NCBI GenBank assembly: GCA_021604505.1
Contig: BQJC01000003.1
Location: forward strand, 62,001-126,000
DNA from: Nitrospinaceae bacterium
GTDB taxonomy: Bacteria; Nitrospinota; Nitrospinia; Nitrospinales; VA-1
Direction of reading: 5' to 3'
Length of the DNA stretch: 64,000 nt
Below are positions 1-9,233 of the stretch, one piece after another. How positions within the stretch are numbered: position 1 is the first letter of the stretch; every line of letters begins with the position of its first letter. The translations under genes and the position numbers were made by a program. The notes under the pieces are model-generated. The model searched no databases. It was given only the letters and a program-made list of their open reading frames with translations, and had not been told where the DNA came from.

Positions 1-1033
1 TGCTCGCTTTTTCTCTGGCATTGCCGATGATCCTGAGTCCGTCAATATCCTTGAGCAACCGGGTGCCGTAATCCAGAAGGCTTTTTTCGTACTCGAAAAT
101 AGCGTCCATGCCGATTCCCGTCATGAAATCGATGGCGGTTCCCAAACCGATCACCTGAGTGATGGGTGGTGTCCCTGCTTCAAACCGCGCAGGCGGTTTG
201 GCGTAAGTGGTCTTTTCCAGAGTGACCTGCATGATCATATCGCCGCCGGTCACATAGGGTCCCATCGATTCCCAGAGTTCCATCTTACCGTACAACCCGC
301 CGACACCGCTCGGAGCATACATTTTGTGCCCAGAGAAAGTGTAGAAATCACAGTCCAGATCTTTCACATCGACATTCATGTGTGAAGAACTTTGCGCCCC
401 GTCGATCAGGACTTTAGCGCCCACCGCATGCGCTTTTTCGATGATCTCCCTGACCGGGTTGATCGTGCCCAAAGCGTTGGACACATGGTTCACAGCCACC
501 AGCCTGGTTTTCGAATTCAGCAGTTTCTCGTATTCGCTCATCACCAGTTCGCCTTCGTCGCTGACGGGAATGACTTTGAGCTTGGCGCCTTTTTCTTCAC
601 ACAACACCTGCCAGGGAACGGTATTGGCGTGGTGCTCAATATTGGAGATGATGATCTCGTCGCCCGCCTGGACAAATTTTCTTCCAAAACTATGGGCAAC
701 CAGATTGATCGCCTGCGTGGTTCCACTGGTGAACACGATCTCCTTCTTATCCGGAGCGCCGAAAAAATCCGCCACCTTTTGCCGGGCCTCTTCATAAAGC
801 TGAGTCGCGCGTTCACTCAATTTGTAAGCCCCCCGGCGCACGGTTCCGTATTCCTCTGCATCGAACTGCCTCACCCTTTCGATCACACATTGCGGTTTAT
901 GGGTGGTGGCGCCGTTATCCAGATAGATGAGGGGTTTGCCATTGATCGTTTGAGATAAAACCGGAAACTCTTTCCGTATCTTTTCAACATCAATGGAGGG
1001 GGTGTCTGCCAAAACAGTATTTGGATCAGGCAT
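1..1033 (-). CDS. sufS: Cysteine desulfurase SufS (C-terminus cut by window edge)
   Basis: PLP-dependent cysteine desulfurase that takes sulfur from cysteine for SUF Fe-S cluster assembly in the cytoplasm. The 344 visible residues start MPDPNTVLADTPSIDVEKIR and carry class-V aminotransferase marks: YLDNGATTHKP near the N-terminus, a THHANT-like stretch (SNIEHHANTVPWQ), DGAQSSTH and the PLP-lysine motif SGHKMYAPSG. The persulfide-forming cysteine would lie near residue 360, so it is beyond position 1. The ATG at 1033 sits one base from the sufD stop, so it is the last visible gene of the nifU-like/sufB/sufC/sufD/sufS operon and is probably translationally coupled. The SufS (group II) rather than IscS assignment rests on this neighbourhood and the sequence style. 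Confidence 0.95.
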   Translation of the reverse strand, partial: MPDPNTVLADTPSIDVEKIRKEFPVLSQTINGKPLIYLDNGATTHKPQCVIERVRQFDAEEYGTVRRGAYKLSERATQLYEEARQKVADFFGAPDKKEIVFTSGTTQAINLVAHSFGRKFVQAGDEIIISNIEHHANTVPWQVLCEEKGAKLKVIPVSDEGELVMSEYEKLLNSKTRLVAVNHVSNALGTINPVREIIEKAHAVGAKVLIDGAQSSSHMNVDVKDLDCDFYTFSGHKMYAPSGVGGLYGKMELWESMGPYVTGGDMIMQVTLEKTTYAKPPARFEAGTPPITQVIGLGTAIDFMTGIGMDAIFEYEKSLLDYGTRLLKDIDGLRIIGNAREKAS

Positions 1034-1034
1034 G

Positions 1035-2348
1035 TTAAGCCTCCAGTTTTTTCAAAAAAGTATTTTCAAGGTCTTCCACCACCGCGGGAAACGCAATCAT
1101 CTGAATGATGCTTTCCGCGAAGCTCCGGGTCAAAAGTTCCTTGGCCACTTTTTCAGAAAGACCCCGGGTTTTTAAATAAAACATCTGGTCTTCATCGATC
1201 TGCCCGATCGTCGCTCCATGCGTGCACTTAACGTCATCGGCAAAAATCATGAGATTAGGTTTATTGTCCGCATGGGCGTTATCGGACAACATCAGGTTGT
1301 TGATGAGCTGATCCGAACTGGTCAGTTGCGCTCCCTGATTCACAATGACCGTGCCGTCCATGCTGGAGCGGCCTTTGTCATTGACGATGTTTTTAAATTT
1401 CTGGTTGCTGGTACAGTGAGGCGCTTCGTGGTGGATGCGGATAAAATTGTGCACCTGCTCTTCATCGGTCAAAATACTCACCCCGTTCAACCTGAGCTCT
1501 GCGCCGTCTTCCTTAAGGCGGGCTTCATAATGATGTCTTGTCAGTTTGTTGCCATAAGAAGCATTGGTGGCAAAAAACCGGCTGTTTCTCCCAAGGACAA
1601 TCCGCGTTTTGGAACAGTGCCAGGCATCGGTCGCATCCGCTTGCACCTGCGTGTAGGTCACACCGGCGTCTTCCCCTACCAGAATATCCTGCACGCAATT
1701 GACAAAATAATTCCCCTGCACACCGGCGTATTTAACGATCAATTTCAATTCGGCCATCAACCCCAGCCGGACTATCACCCGTGGGTGGGATGTGACAGGC
1801 TGGGCCGGAGACCCGGAAGAAACATATAGAATTTGCAGGGGAGTCGGCGCCTGCGTTTTTTCGGGAAGGTCGATCAATAATCCCTGACGCAAAAAAGCGC
1901 TGTTGATGCAGGCAAACACGTCATTTTCCCCGTCAACCGTTCCCGCCAGGTACTTCTCAATATCGGGTTGAGAAACAGCGTCTTCGAGAGAAACAAAATT
2001 GATTGCAGAACCGATCCCGGAGCAATCCGACAGGCTTTCCTTATAAACACCGTCCACCATAACGAGATAACTGTTTTCACATCCCGGGTAGACATGCTTT
2101 GCGATGAAATCCTGAGAGACAGTGCCCGAAGATAGCGCAAAGGATGTGGAGACCAGATCCTTCGTATTCACGAAAGTGTACATCTCGTGTTTGCGGTGCG
2201 GGAATTTCAGGGTTTCAAACCGCTTAATGGCTGACTCATTGAGAGGTAAAAAAACCTCGGAAGGTTTGGTGTCACCGAGAAACTTTTTGTGCTGGTCGAG
2301 AAGCGCGGATTCGGCCCGGTCTTGGGATTCGGCTACAGTCGTGGTCAT
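1035..2348 (-). CDS. sufD: Fe-S cluster assembly protein SufD
   Basis: Scaffold subunit of the SufBC2D complex, which builds Fe-S clusters in the cytoplasm. The protein (437 aa) has the SufB/SufD beta-helix core with the typical C-terminal pattern: QLTSSDQLINNLMLSDNAHADNKPNL, then CTHGATIGQIDEDQMFYLKTRGL, the usual end of SufD proteins including the conserved His in CTHGAT. A longer reading frame extends to 2423, but the ATG at 2348 follows a strong Shine-Dalgarno (GAGGAGG, 2351-2358) and gives the natural start MTTTVAESQD. It overlaps the end of sufC (to 2359) only in its leader, so the two genes are 10 bases apart. Confidence 0.95.
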   Translation of the reverse strand: MTTTVAESQDRAESALLDQHKKFLGDTKPSEVFLPLNESAIKRFETLKFPHRKHEMYTFVNTKDLVSTSFALSSGTVSQDFIAKHVYPGCENSYLVMVDGVYKESLSDCSGIGSAINFVSLEDAVSQPDIEKYLAGTVDGENDVFACINSAFLRQGLLIDLPEKTQAPTPLQILYVSSGSPAQPVTSHPRVIVRLGLMAELKLIVKYAGVQGNYFVNCVQDILVGEDAGVTYTQVQADATDAWHCSKTRIVLGRNSRFFATNASYGNKLTRHHYEARLKEDGAELRLNGVSILTDEEQVHNFIRIHHEAPHCTSNQKFKNIVNDKGRSSMDGTVIVNQGAQLTSSDQLINNLMLSDNAHADNKPNLMIFADDVKCTHGATIGQIDEDQMFYLKTRGLSEKVAKELLTRSFAESIIQMIAFPAVVEDLENTFLKKLEA

Positions 2349-2358
2349 GGCCTCCTCC

Positions 2359-3105
2359 TCAATTCGTGGTCGTGAGCCAATCGTAACCCTGGGCTTCCAG
2401 CTCCAGAGCCAGATCTTTCTCACCCGACTTGATGATTTTTCCCTGACTCAACACATGTACAAAATCCGGCTTGATGTAGTCCAAAAGCCTTTGATAATGC
2501 GTGATCAGGATCAAAGCGTTATTTTCATTGCGAAGTTTGTTCACGCCATCGGCGACCACGCGCAGAGCATCAATATCGAGCCCGGAGTCGGTTTCGTCCA
2601 GAACGGCGAGCTTTGGCTCCAGGATGGCCATCTGTAAAATTTCATTCTTCTTTTTTTCTCCGCCGGAAAACCCATCGTTCAGACTACGGTCTTTGTATTT
2701 CTGCTCCATTCCCAGCGATTTCATTTTCTCGCTCAGCGCTTCATCGAAGTCCAGAGGGTCGAGTTCTTCCTGCCCCTGGTGGATCCGTTTGGCATTATAA
2801 GCCATCCGCAGAAACTCCGCGTTGTTCACACCGGGAATTTCCACCGGATACTGAAATCCCATGAATATACCCGCCAGGGCTCTTTGTTCCGGTTCCACAT
2901 CTTCGAGGTTTTTGCCGTCAAAAATCACTTCGCCACCCATCACATCATAAGACGGATGCCCCGCCAGTATTTTAGCCAAAGTGCTTTTGCCCGACCCGTT
3001 GGGTCCCATGATGGCATGCACCTCACCCTTTTTTACCGAAAGTGAAATTCCTTTTATTATTTCAGAACCGTCAAACCCGGCCCGCAAATCTTTAACTTCC
3101 AACAT
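2359..3105 (-). CDS. sufC: Fe-S cluster assembly ATPase SufC
   Basis: Cytoplasmic ABC-type ATPase of the SufBC2D scaffold; ATP binding drives the conformational change that exposes the cluster-building site. The 248 residues hold a Walker A (GPNGSGKST, about residues 35-43), the SufC-type signature FSGGEKKKNEILQM and the Walker B/D-loop LAVLDETDSGLDIDALR, followed by the switch histidine in LILITHYQRLL. The length is normal for SufC. It lies between sufB and sufD in the operon; 153 bases separate it from sufB, the largest internal gap of the cluster, with no obvious promoter or terminator there. Confidence 0.97.
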   Translation of the reverse strand: MLEVKDLRAGFDGSEIIKGISLSVKKGEVHAIMGPNGSGKSTLAKILAGHPSYDVMGGEVIFDGKNLEDVEPEQRALAGIFMGFQYPVEIPGVNNAEFLRMAYNAKRIHQGQEELDPLDFDEALSEKMKSLGMEQKYKDRSLNDGFSGGEKKKNEILQMAILEPKLAVLDETDSGLDIDALRVVADGVNKLRNENNALILITHYQRLLDYIKPDFVHVLSQGKIIKSGEKDLALELEAQGYDWLTTTN

Positions 3106-3258
3106 TAACTGTTACCTCTATCTTCATGTGTTTAATAAAATTCCGGATGTATTCCCAAAATCAGGAGTCGTTCAGGAACCGCTAGGAAGGAATGGGTTTC
3201 TCAGCGTCCCCAGCCCCATCGATTCACCTGCCCTTCAATCATAAGCCGGGCGATTCAA

Positions 3259-4710
3259 TTAACCGACGCTGTTTTCCAGTTTCAGAGTCAGCAGTTTTTG
3301 TGCCTCGACGGCAAATTCCATCGGCAACTGCTTAAAGACCTCTTTACAGAATCCGTTGATCACAGCGGTGATGGCGTTTTCCCGGGAAATCCCCCGTTGC
3401 TCAAAATAGAAAAGCTGTTCTTCACTGATTTTGGAGGTGGACGCCTCATGTTCGATCTGAACCGAGCTGTTCGCGGATTCAATATAAGGAAATGTGTGCG
3501 CGCTGCACTTGTCCCCGACCAGCATGCTGTCGCACTGGCTGTAGTTCCTGGCATTGGCGGCGTTTTTACTGACCTTCACCTGACCGCGGTAACTGTTGCT
3601 GGAATAATCGGCGGAGATTCCCTTGGAAATGATACTGGACCGGGTGTTTTTCCCGAGATGGATCATTTTGGTTCCGGTATCGGCCTGCATGTGCCCGTTT
3701 GTCAGAGCAACGGAGTAAAACTCCCCCACTGTATTGTCACCTTGTAAAATACAGCTCGGGTATTTCCAGGTGATGGCGGACCCGGTTTCCACCTGGGTCC
3801 AGGAAATTTTTGAATTGTCCCCCTGGCATTTTCCGCGCTTGGTGACGAAATTGTAGATGCCGCCCTTTCCGGTTTCCATATCGCCCGCGTACCAGTTCTG
3901 CACGGTGCTGTATTTGATCTCGGCGTTATCCATCGTCACCAGTTCGACCACCGCGGCGTGAAGTTGGTTGGTATCAAACTGCGGCGCCGTACAGCCTTCC
4001 AGATACGATACGTAACTGTTCTCTGCACAGATGATCAATGTCCGTTCGAACTGGCCGGTCTCTTCCGTATTGATACGGAAATAAGTGGAAAGCTCCATCG
4101 GGCTGATCGTGTCCGGCGGAATATAAACAAAAGACCCATCCGTAAAAACGGCGCTGTTCAGAGCGGCGTAAAAATTGTCGCCCACCGGCACGACGGACCC
4201 CATGTATTCCTCGACCAGTTCCGGATATTCCTGGATGGCTTCTGAAATCGGACAGAAAATGATGCCGACTTCCATCAGTTTTTTCTTATGCGTCGTCGCC
4301 ACGCTCACACTGTCGAAAACCGCGTCCACCGCCACATTGGACAGTTTTTTCTGTTCATCCAGGGGAATGCCGAGCTTCTCAAACGTCCGCAAAAGTTCAG
4401 GATCCACTTCATCCAGACTCTCAAGTTTTTTCTTCGGCTTGGGAGCGGAATAGTAAGAAATTCCCTGGTAATCGATCGGCGGATAATGCACATTGGGCCA
4501 CTGCGGTTGTTTCATGGTCAGCCATTTCTCGTAGGCTTTGAGCCTGAAATCCAGCATGAACTGCGGCTCGTTTTTTTTCTTGGAAATGGCCCGCACCACG
4601 TCCTCGTTCAACCCCTTGGCAAAGGTTTCCGATTCGATCAGGGTCTGGAACCCGTACTTATATTTTTTATCCTCTAAAACATCGGATACTGTATTTTCAG
4701 TAGATTTCAT
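3259..4710 (-). CDS. sufB: Fe-S cluster assembly protein SufB
   Basis: Main scaffold subunit of SufBC2D on which nascent Fe-S clusters form. The 483-aa length is standard. Family landmarks are visible: GYQ-type opening, [40 protein letters not shown] (with the conserved cysteine), a run of beta-helix repeats ending in [16 protein letters not shown], and [19 protein letters not shown] at the C-terminus. The ATG at 4710 follows the nifU-like gene by 30 bases and has GGGAGTG-type Shine-Dalgarno sequence upstream. It is cotranscribed with the flanking suf genes on the minus strand. Confidence 0.97.
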   Translation of the reverse strand: MKSTENTVSDVLEDKKYKYGFQTLIESETFAKGLNEDVVRAISKKKNEPQFMLDFRLKAYEKWLTMKQPQWPNVHYPPIDYQGISYYSAPKPKKKLESLDEVDPELLRTFEKLGIPLDEQKKLSNVAVDAVFDSVSVATTHKKKLMEVGIIFCPISEAIQEYPELVEEYMGSVVPVGDNFYAALNSAVFTDGSFVYIPPDTISPMELSTYFRINTEETGQFERTLIICAENSYVSYLEGCTAPQFDTNQLHAAVVELVTMDNAEIKYSTVQNWYAGDMETGKGGIYNFVTKRGKCQGDNSKISWTQVETGSAITWKYPSCILQGDNTVGEFYSVALTNGHMQADTGTKMIHLGKNTRSSIISKGISADYSSNSYRGQVKVSKNAANARNYSQCDSMLVGDKCSAHTFPYIESANSSVQIEHEASTSKISEEQLFYFEQRGISRENAITAVINGFCKEVFKQLPMEFAVEAQKLLTLKLENSVG

Positions 4711-4740
4711 TATATGAACACTCCCTTAGGGAATTTCAGG

Positions 4741-5487
4741 TTACATATTGGGCACAACGATCAACTCGTTGTAGATTTCATTGCGCAAGGCTTGCTCCAT
4801 AAACGAGAGCGTGGCTCCTAACGAGGAACCGCAACTGCCGCACGCCCCCTGGTATTGAATCATTATCTTTTCTCCGTCCACCACGTCCAGAACTTCAACG
4901 TTACCGCCATCGGCCATCAAAGCGGGGCGGATCTTTTCATCCAGAACCAGGTTGATCTGGGCTTTTTGGTCTTCCACACTCAAACCCATCCAGGCCTGTT
5001 CGGCCATCGACAATTCAGCCATCGACCGCTTGGGTTTGTCCTCTTTTTTAGCCGCGGCGCTGGCGATGGCCAGTCCCTTAGCCCCTGGGTAATCGTCTTT
5101 GATGATTTTCAGCAATTCTTCCACCGCGCCAAACGCAAACAGTTTAGCTTCCGGCACGGACGGCACGTCGGGTTCATCCCGCAGGTGATTCTCCACATCC
5201 GTTCCGAGGAGAGAACAAGCCTCGGCAATGGTCAATCCCTTCACCAGAGAAGACAACGTCTCACCGATGGCCAGCGAAACCTTGCCCCCGTAAGCGAAAA
5301 ACTTGGCGCTGAAGATCCGGTCCTCTTCAGTATCCACCAGCCAGTAGAGTTTCATATCCTTGTACTTGGCTTCCACCAGGGCCATCCCCTTTTCATTGGC
5401 ATCTTCCTGGTAGTAAGCCCCGCGGTTCTTAGGCTGAGCGGCCATTTCTTCAAATTTCTTTGAAAACTTATCTTCCGCAACCGACAT
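4741..5487 (-). CDS. NifU-like Fe-S protein with degenerate IscU domain
   Basis: First gene of the SUF operon (248 aa). The C-terminal third is a clear Nfu/NifU C-terminal domain: ALMADGGNVEVLDVVDGEKIMIQYQG followed by the cluster-binding CGSCGSS (CxxC). The N-terminal half resembles an IscU/SufU scaffold (DRIFSAKFFAYGGKVSLAIGETLSSLVKGLTIAEACSL), but the canonical FGCG cysteine is replaced (FAYGG) and I see none of the other scaffold cysteines, so that domain probably no longer builds clusters. A middle segment rich in Ala/Lys links the two. The ATG at 5487 is chosen over an upstream in-frame start at 5568 because AAAGGA lies just before it and the extension has no family match. The likely role is cluster carrier or Suf accessory. 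Confidence 0.88.
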   Translation of the reverse strand: MSVAEDKFSKKFEEMAAQPKNRGAYYQEDANEKGMALVEAKYKDMKLYWLVDTEEDRIFSAKFFAYGGKVSLAIGETLSSLVKGLTIAEACSLLGTDVENHLRDEPDVPSVPEAKLFAFGAVEELLKIIKDDYPGAKGLAIASAAAKKEDKPKRSMAELSMAEQAWMGLSVEDQKAQINLVLDEKIRPALMADGGNVEVLDVVDGEKIMIQYQGACGSCGSSLGATLSFMEQALRNEIYNELIVVPNM

Positions 5488-5586
5488 AAAGGTCCTTTGG
5501 GTTAAAAAACGTCTGTTTTTAAGGAAACCTGTCAGCTTCCTTAGCGGTTCTGCATCCAGAGATAACACATCGGATTTTCAGAACTT

Positions 5587-5615
5587 AGTATAAAGAGAAT
5601 GTACAACGAACTCAA
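5587..5615 (-). promoter_or_regulatory. Sigma-70 type promoter of the SUF operon
   Basis: Reading the minus strand, TTGAGT (-35, 5615-5610) is followed after exactly 17 bases by TATACT (-10, 5592-5587). Transcription would start near 5580, giving a leader of roughly 90 bases before the nifU-like start at 5487. I see no clear IscR-type palindrome in it. Confidence 0.55.
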
Positions 5616-6032
5616 CATACATTAGATGCATTGCACTGGATAAAGGTCTTCCCAATTCCGATTTTTTGAGCGCCAAAACCGAAATAAACCCGCGCTTCTT
5701 CAAAACTGCTTTCAAGATTTTCTAAAAATTAAAACAACTTATTTAAAAACAAGTACTTATATAGATCCCCAAATAAGCCCCTAATCCAAGGACCCGGTGG
5801 GACCTGATTTTTCATAAAAATTATAAAAAATTTCCCCGCCCGGCACAATTTAGAAACCTGATTCCTATAGCCGATGCTCATTTATTGATATGTACAATCC
5901 GTTTAAAAGGACTATAATCGTATTCAAATAATTGAGAACGAGCGAGGGACCCATTTCTTCAGCTCACACCCTGAAAGAGCCTGGGGTGAAGAAGACGTTG
6001 GTACCACGCCTAAAGACATAGGATATCCTGCA
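5616..6032. other. Gene-free divergent interval between SUF operon and moaA
   Basis: AT-rich spacer (about 420 bases) between the SUF promoter and moaA. It holds a TATAAT at 5913-5918 on the plus strand, with TGTACA 16 bases upstream (5891-5896) as the best available -35 for moaA; this is only a weak promoter call. I looked for a molybdenum-cofactor riboswitch and could not recognise one by eye. Confidence 0.3.
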
Positions 6033-7046
6033 ATGTCGACTGATACGGGAACCGAACGACCTCAGTTGGTGGATGGAATGGGCCGCACCATTGTCAACCT
6101 GCGCATTTCCGTCACCGACCGTTGTAATTTTCGTTGTACCTATTGTATGCCCGCGGACAATGTCGAGTTCATGGACCGGGAAAAACTGCTCACCTTTGAA
6201 GAGTTGACCCGCGTTGCGTCCGTCGTTTCTAAAATGGGGATCAACCGCCTGCGGTTGACGGGTGGGGAACCTTTGATGCGTAAAGACCTCCCGCAGTTGA
6301 TAAAGATGCTTTCCCAGGTAGAAGGCATCGATGACATCGCCATGACCACCAATGCATTTTTTCTGAAAGAGCATGCTAAAAATTTGAAAGATGCCGGGCT
6401 CAAAAGGTTGAACGTCAGCCTCGACGCCCTGGACCAGGAAAAATTCAAACACGTCAACCGGCGGGACTGCCTTCAGCAGGTTTTGGACGGCCTTCAGGAA
6501 GCCGCCAAAGTAGGTTTCAAATCGATCAAGATCAACGCCGTCGCCATGAAGAATTTTTCCGAGACGGAAATCATCAGCCTCATCGAAATGGGCCGGTCGG
6601 ATGGGTTCGAAGTGCGCTTCATCGAGTTCATGCCTCTCGACTCAGACCAGGCCTGGGAACGCGATAAAGTCCTGTTCGGTCATGAAATCGTGGACCTCAT
6701 CCGCGAAAAATACGAATTGATTCCCATCGACAACTCTTTGGAGATCGGGCCGGCCAGCGAATATAAATTCGCCGACGGCAAAGGCAAAATCGGCATCATC
6801 ACCGCCGTCAGCAATCCGTTTTGCGACCATTGCAACCGCATCCGCATGACCGCCGACGGCAAACTGCGCACCTGCCTGTTCTCCACGCATGAAACGAATC
6901 TCAAGGAGCTGATTCGGTCGGGAGCCTCCGATGCAACCATCGTGGAAACCATTCTGCAGGCAGTGGCCATCAAAGAGCCGGGACACAAAATCAACCTGGA
7001 TGACTTCGAACGGCCTCAGCGGGCCATGCATGCCATTGGTGGCTGA
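6033..7046 (+). CDS. moaA: GTP 3',8-cyclase MoaA
   Basis: Radical SAM enzyme that starts molybdenum cofactor synthesis by converting GTP to 3',8-cyclo-GTP in the cytoplasm. The 337-aa protein has the N-terminal [4Fe-4S] motif CNFRCTYC (Cys31, 35, 38), the SAM-binding LTGGEPLMRKD, and the C-terminal substrate-side cluster CDHCNRIR...LRTC. It ends in Gly-Gly, the conserved MoaA tail that is needed for activity. An AGGA lies 9 bases before the ATG. No other moa gene is in the window, so it is a lone copy here; molybdoenzymes elsewhere in the genome are implied. Confidence 0.97.
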   Translation: MSTDTGTERPQLVDGMGRTIVNLRISVTDRCNFRCTYCMPADNVEFMDREKLLTFEELTRVASVVSKMGINRLRLTGGEPLMRKDLPQLIKMLSQVEGIDDIAMTTNAFFLKEHAKNLKDAGLKRLNVSLDALDQEKFKHVNRRDCLQQVLDGLQEAAKVGFKSIKINAVAMKNFSETEIISLIEMGRSDGFEVRFIEFMPLDSDQAWERDKVLFGHEIVDLIREKYELIPIDNSLEIGPASEYKFADGKGKIGIITAVSNPFCDHCNRIRMTADGKLRTCLFSTHETNLKELIRSGASDATIVETILQAVAIKEPGHKINLDDFERPQRAMHAIGG

Positions 7047-7198
7047 CTTCTGCGCGAAGGGCGAGCTTGCCCACGCGTGCAACATCCATTGGAAGCAATA
7101 TTGGCCTGATGTCATGCTGAATCCTCAAACAATCTTCGATCGAAAATATCCGGCGTCACACCAGGCGGGATAAATTTTCCCCTGCATCATTCGACCCA

Positions 7199-8050
7199 AT
7201 GACCCTTTTGCAAAAACAAAATGTCCTTGAAAGACACCTGAAAGGTTTAAAAAGCGTTATCGTGGGTTTTTCCGGAGGCGTGGACAGCACCCTGGTTCTG
7301 GCAATGGCGCATAGAACCCTTGGCAACGAAAATGTCCTTGCCGTAACCGCCCAGTCCGAGAGCCTTGCGGAACGGGAACTCAAAGGGGCTCAACAAGTGG
7401 CGGACCAAATCGGGGTCGAGCATTTGATCCTGAGAACCAACGAGATGGCCTCTCCAAAATACCGGGAAAACCCGGTCAACCGCTGCTATTACTGTAAGTC
7501 CGAGTTGTACTCAAAGCTCGCGGCCATTGCCGCAAAAAGAAATTTTGCCCATATTGTCAACGGCATCAATCAGGACGATTTGGGAGACCACCGTCCGGGA
7601 ATCGTCGCCGCCAGAGAGTTCGGTGTGTTGAGTCCGCTTGCAAATGCAGGTTTTGAAAAAAGCGATGTCCGGGAACTTTCCCGCCATCTTGGGCTGACCA
7701 CCTCGGAAAAACCGGCCATGCCCTGCCTGTCCTCCCGCGTTCCTTACGGAGAACCGATTTCGCCGGAAAAACTATTCATGATCGAACGAGCAGAGGATCT
7801 GTTGCTCTCCCTGGGATTCACCCAGCTCAGAGTTCGGCATCACGGGGACACTGCCCGCATCGAACTGTTAAAAGAAGAAATGCCGAAAATAATGGACGAT
7901 TCCGTCGCCGAAACCGTTCGCGGGCGTTTTAAACAGATCGGTTTCAAAAACGTGACGTTGGACCTGGAAGGGTTCAGGTCGGGAAAGTTGAATGACGGTC
8001 TCAAAGAGATCAATCAGGAAAGGAAAGAGACATGTTTCAAGTCGAGTTGA
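7199..8050 (+). CDS. larE: ATP-dependent sulfur transferase LarE, three-cysteine type
   Basis: PP-loop ATPase of nickel-pincer nucleotide (NPN) synthesis; it activates the carboxylates of pyridinium biscarboxylate mononucleotide and inserts sulfur. The PP-loop is GFSGGVDST (residues 23-31). Three cysteines stand at the family positions: Cys96 and Cys99 in NRCYYCK, and Cys176 in PCLSSRVPYG. In Lactiplantibacillus LarE, Cys176 alone is sacrificed as sulfur donor, while homologues with the three-cysteine set are reported to hold a [4Fe-4S] cluster and act catalytically; this protein fits the second class. larC is at 34.8-36.0 kb; larB is not in the window. The end overlaps the next gene by 19 bases. 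Confidence 0.9.
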   Translation: MTLLQKQNVLERHLKGLKSVIVGFSGGVDSTLVLAMAHRTLGNENVLAVTAQSESLAERELKGAQQVADQIGVEHLILRTNEMASPKYRENPVNRCYYCKSELYSKLAAIAAKRNFAHIVNGINQDDLGDHRPGIVAAREFGVLSPLANAGFEKSDVRELSRHLGLTTSEKPAMPCLSSRVPYGEPISPEKLFMIERAEDLLLSLGFTQLRVRHHGDTARIELLKEEMPKIMDDSVAETVRGRFKQIGFKNVTLDLEGFRSGKLNDGLKEINQERKETCFKSS

Positions 8051-8265
8051 GACCGGAGATCAAGAAACAGCTGAAAGACCCGGAAAAATTCGCGAAGGGT
8101 CTCGCCACGGTGTACACGGGCCTGGTCCTCGCCATGAGCGGTGTCGGGATCATGCTGTTTTTATTCTTTACCAAACCGGAGAATGTGCTTCACCCAACGT
8201 GGTTGATGCTTTTGGGCCTGGGAGTCGCCGCCTGGGGCGAATGGATGAAATACAGAGCCAAATAA
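8032..8265 (+). CDS. Small two-helix membrane protein
   Basis: A 77-aa protein I cannot assign to a named family. The first 25 residues are soluble and charged (MFQVELRPEIKKQLKDPEKF), followed by two predicted membrane helices (about residues 26-47 and 55-70) and a basic tail (EWMKYRAK). The start lies inside the end of larE in another frame, with GGAAAGAGA just upstream, so translation is probably coupled to larE. The tight overlap suggests expression with larE, but a function in cofactor synthesis is only a guess. Confidence 0.7.
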   Translation: MFQVELRPEIKKQLKDPEKFAKGLATVYTGLVLAMSGVGIMLFLFFTKPENVLHPTWLMLLGLGVAAWGEWMKYRAK

Positions 8266-8300
8266 ATCCGCTCTCCTTCAAATGATGGATCTTCGTTCGG

Positions 8301-9173
8301 TCACTTCGTTTCATCCTCACTTGAATCTTTACCATCCTTGCTTTGCGCTTTGCGCCCCAGCTCCAATGACCGTTTGGTGGCCATTTCCACCGCATTCATC
8401 AGCGTGGTCCGCAAACCTCCTTTCTCCAGAGTATGAAGCCCGGAAATAGAAGTCCCGCCCGGTGAAGTCACCATATCCTTCAACTCGCCCGTATGCTTCC
8501 CGCTCTCACGCGCCAGTTTGGCGGACCCCAAAACCGTCTGGATGGTCAACGCATTGGCAACATCCCGGGACAAGCCCATTTTGACTCCCGCGTCGGAAAG
8601 CGCCTCGATGATCATAAATATATAAGCCGGACCACTGCCGCTCAATCCGGTGACCGCGTCCAAATGGACTTCATCGACATCCACGGTTTTCCCCACCGCT
8701 TCAAACAAACGGTGCGTGATCTGAATGTCGACCTTGGAAACGTTTTCCCCGGCCGCAATCGCGGTGACTCCTTCTTGAACCAGTGCCGGAGTGTTGGGCA
8801 TGGTTCTCACGACATTGTATTTTCTGTCCTGCCCTTCTTTCAAGACACCTAAAATCACTGAAATGGGCACTCCCGCCGCGACAGACACCAGAAGTTTTTT
8901 CGCGTCTATGAGGTCCCGGACGTCATTTAAAACTTTTTTCACCATCTGGGGTTTCACCGCCAAAATCAGAATGTCACTTTTTTCGACCACCTCACGGTTG
9001 TCCGTGGTCACTTTGACTTTGTACTCGGAATGCAAAAAATCGAGCCGGGCGGACACCACATCGGACACAACGATACTTTTAGCTTCGATGAATGAGGCGG
9101 ATATCAGACCCTTGATCATGGCCTCCGCCATGTTGCCCCCGCCGATAAACCCCACTTTTTTGCTTCTCAGCAC
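8301..9173 (-). CDS. proC: Pyrroline-5-carboxylate reductase
   Basis: Last enzyme of proline synthesis; it reduces 1-pyrroline-5-carboxylate with NAD(P)H in the cytoplasm. The 290-aa protein opens with the Rossmann dinucleotide motif VGFIGGGNMAEAM, has ILAVKPQ and the ProC signature region (TGLSGSGPAYIFMIIEALSDAGVKMGLSR, then TSPGGTSISGLHTLEKGGLR). The start codon is GTG at 9173 with AGGTGG upstream. It ends with a charged, Ser/Asp/Lys-rich tail after the usual core. The next gene upstream in the same direction is the YggS-like PLP protein, a very common pairing. Confidence 0.96.
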   Translation of the reverse strand: MLRSKKVGFIGGGNMAEAMIKGLISASFIEAKSIVVSDVVSARLDFLHSEYKVKVTTDNREVVEKSDILILAVKPQMVKKVLNDVRDLIDAKKLLVSVAAGVPISVILGVLKEGQDRKYNVVRTMPNTPALVQEGVTAIAAGENVSKVDIQITHRLFEAVGKTVDVDEVHLDAVTGLSGSGPAYIFMIIEALSDAGVKMGLSRDVANALTIQTVLGSAKLARESGKHTGELKDMVTSPGGTSISGLHTLEKGGLRTTLMNAVEMATKRSLELGRKAQSKDGKDSSEDETK

Positions 9174-9233
9174 GATAAAACCACCTTTGGTTGGTCGATA
9201 ATATTATAAAAATCATGGTACCCATTGGCTTGC

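Noticed and set aside
2349-2423. N-terminal extension of SufD
   Set aside because: The extension overlaps sufC coding sequence and the internal ATG has a far better ribosome site.
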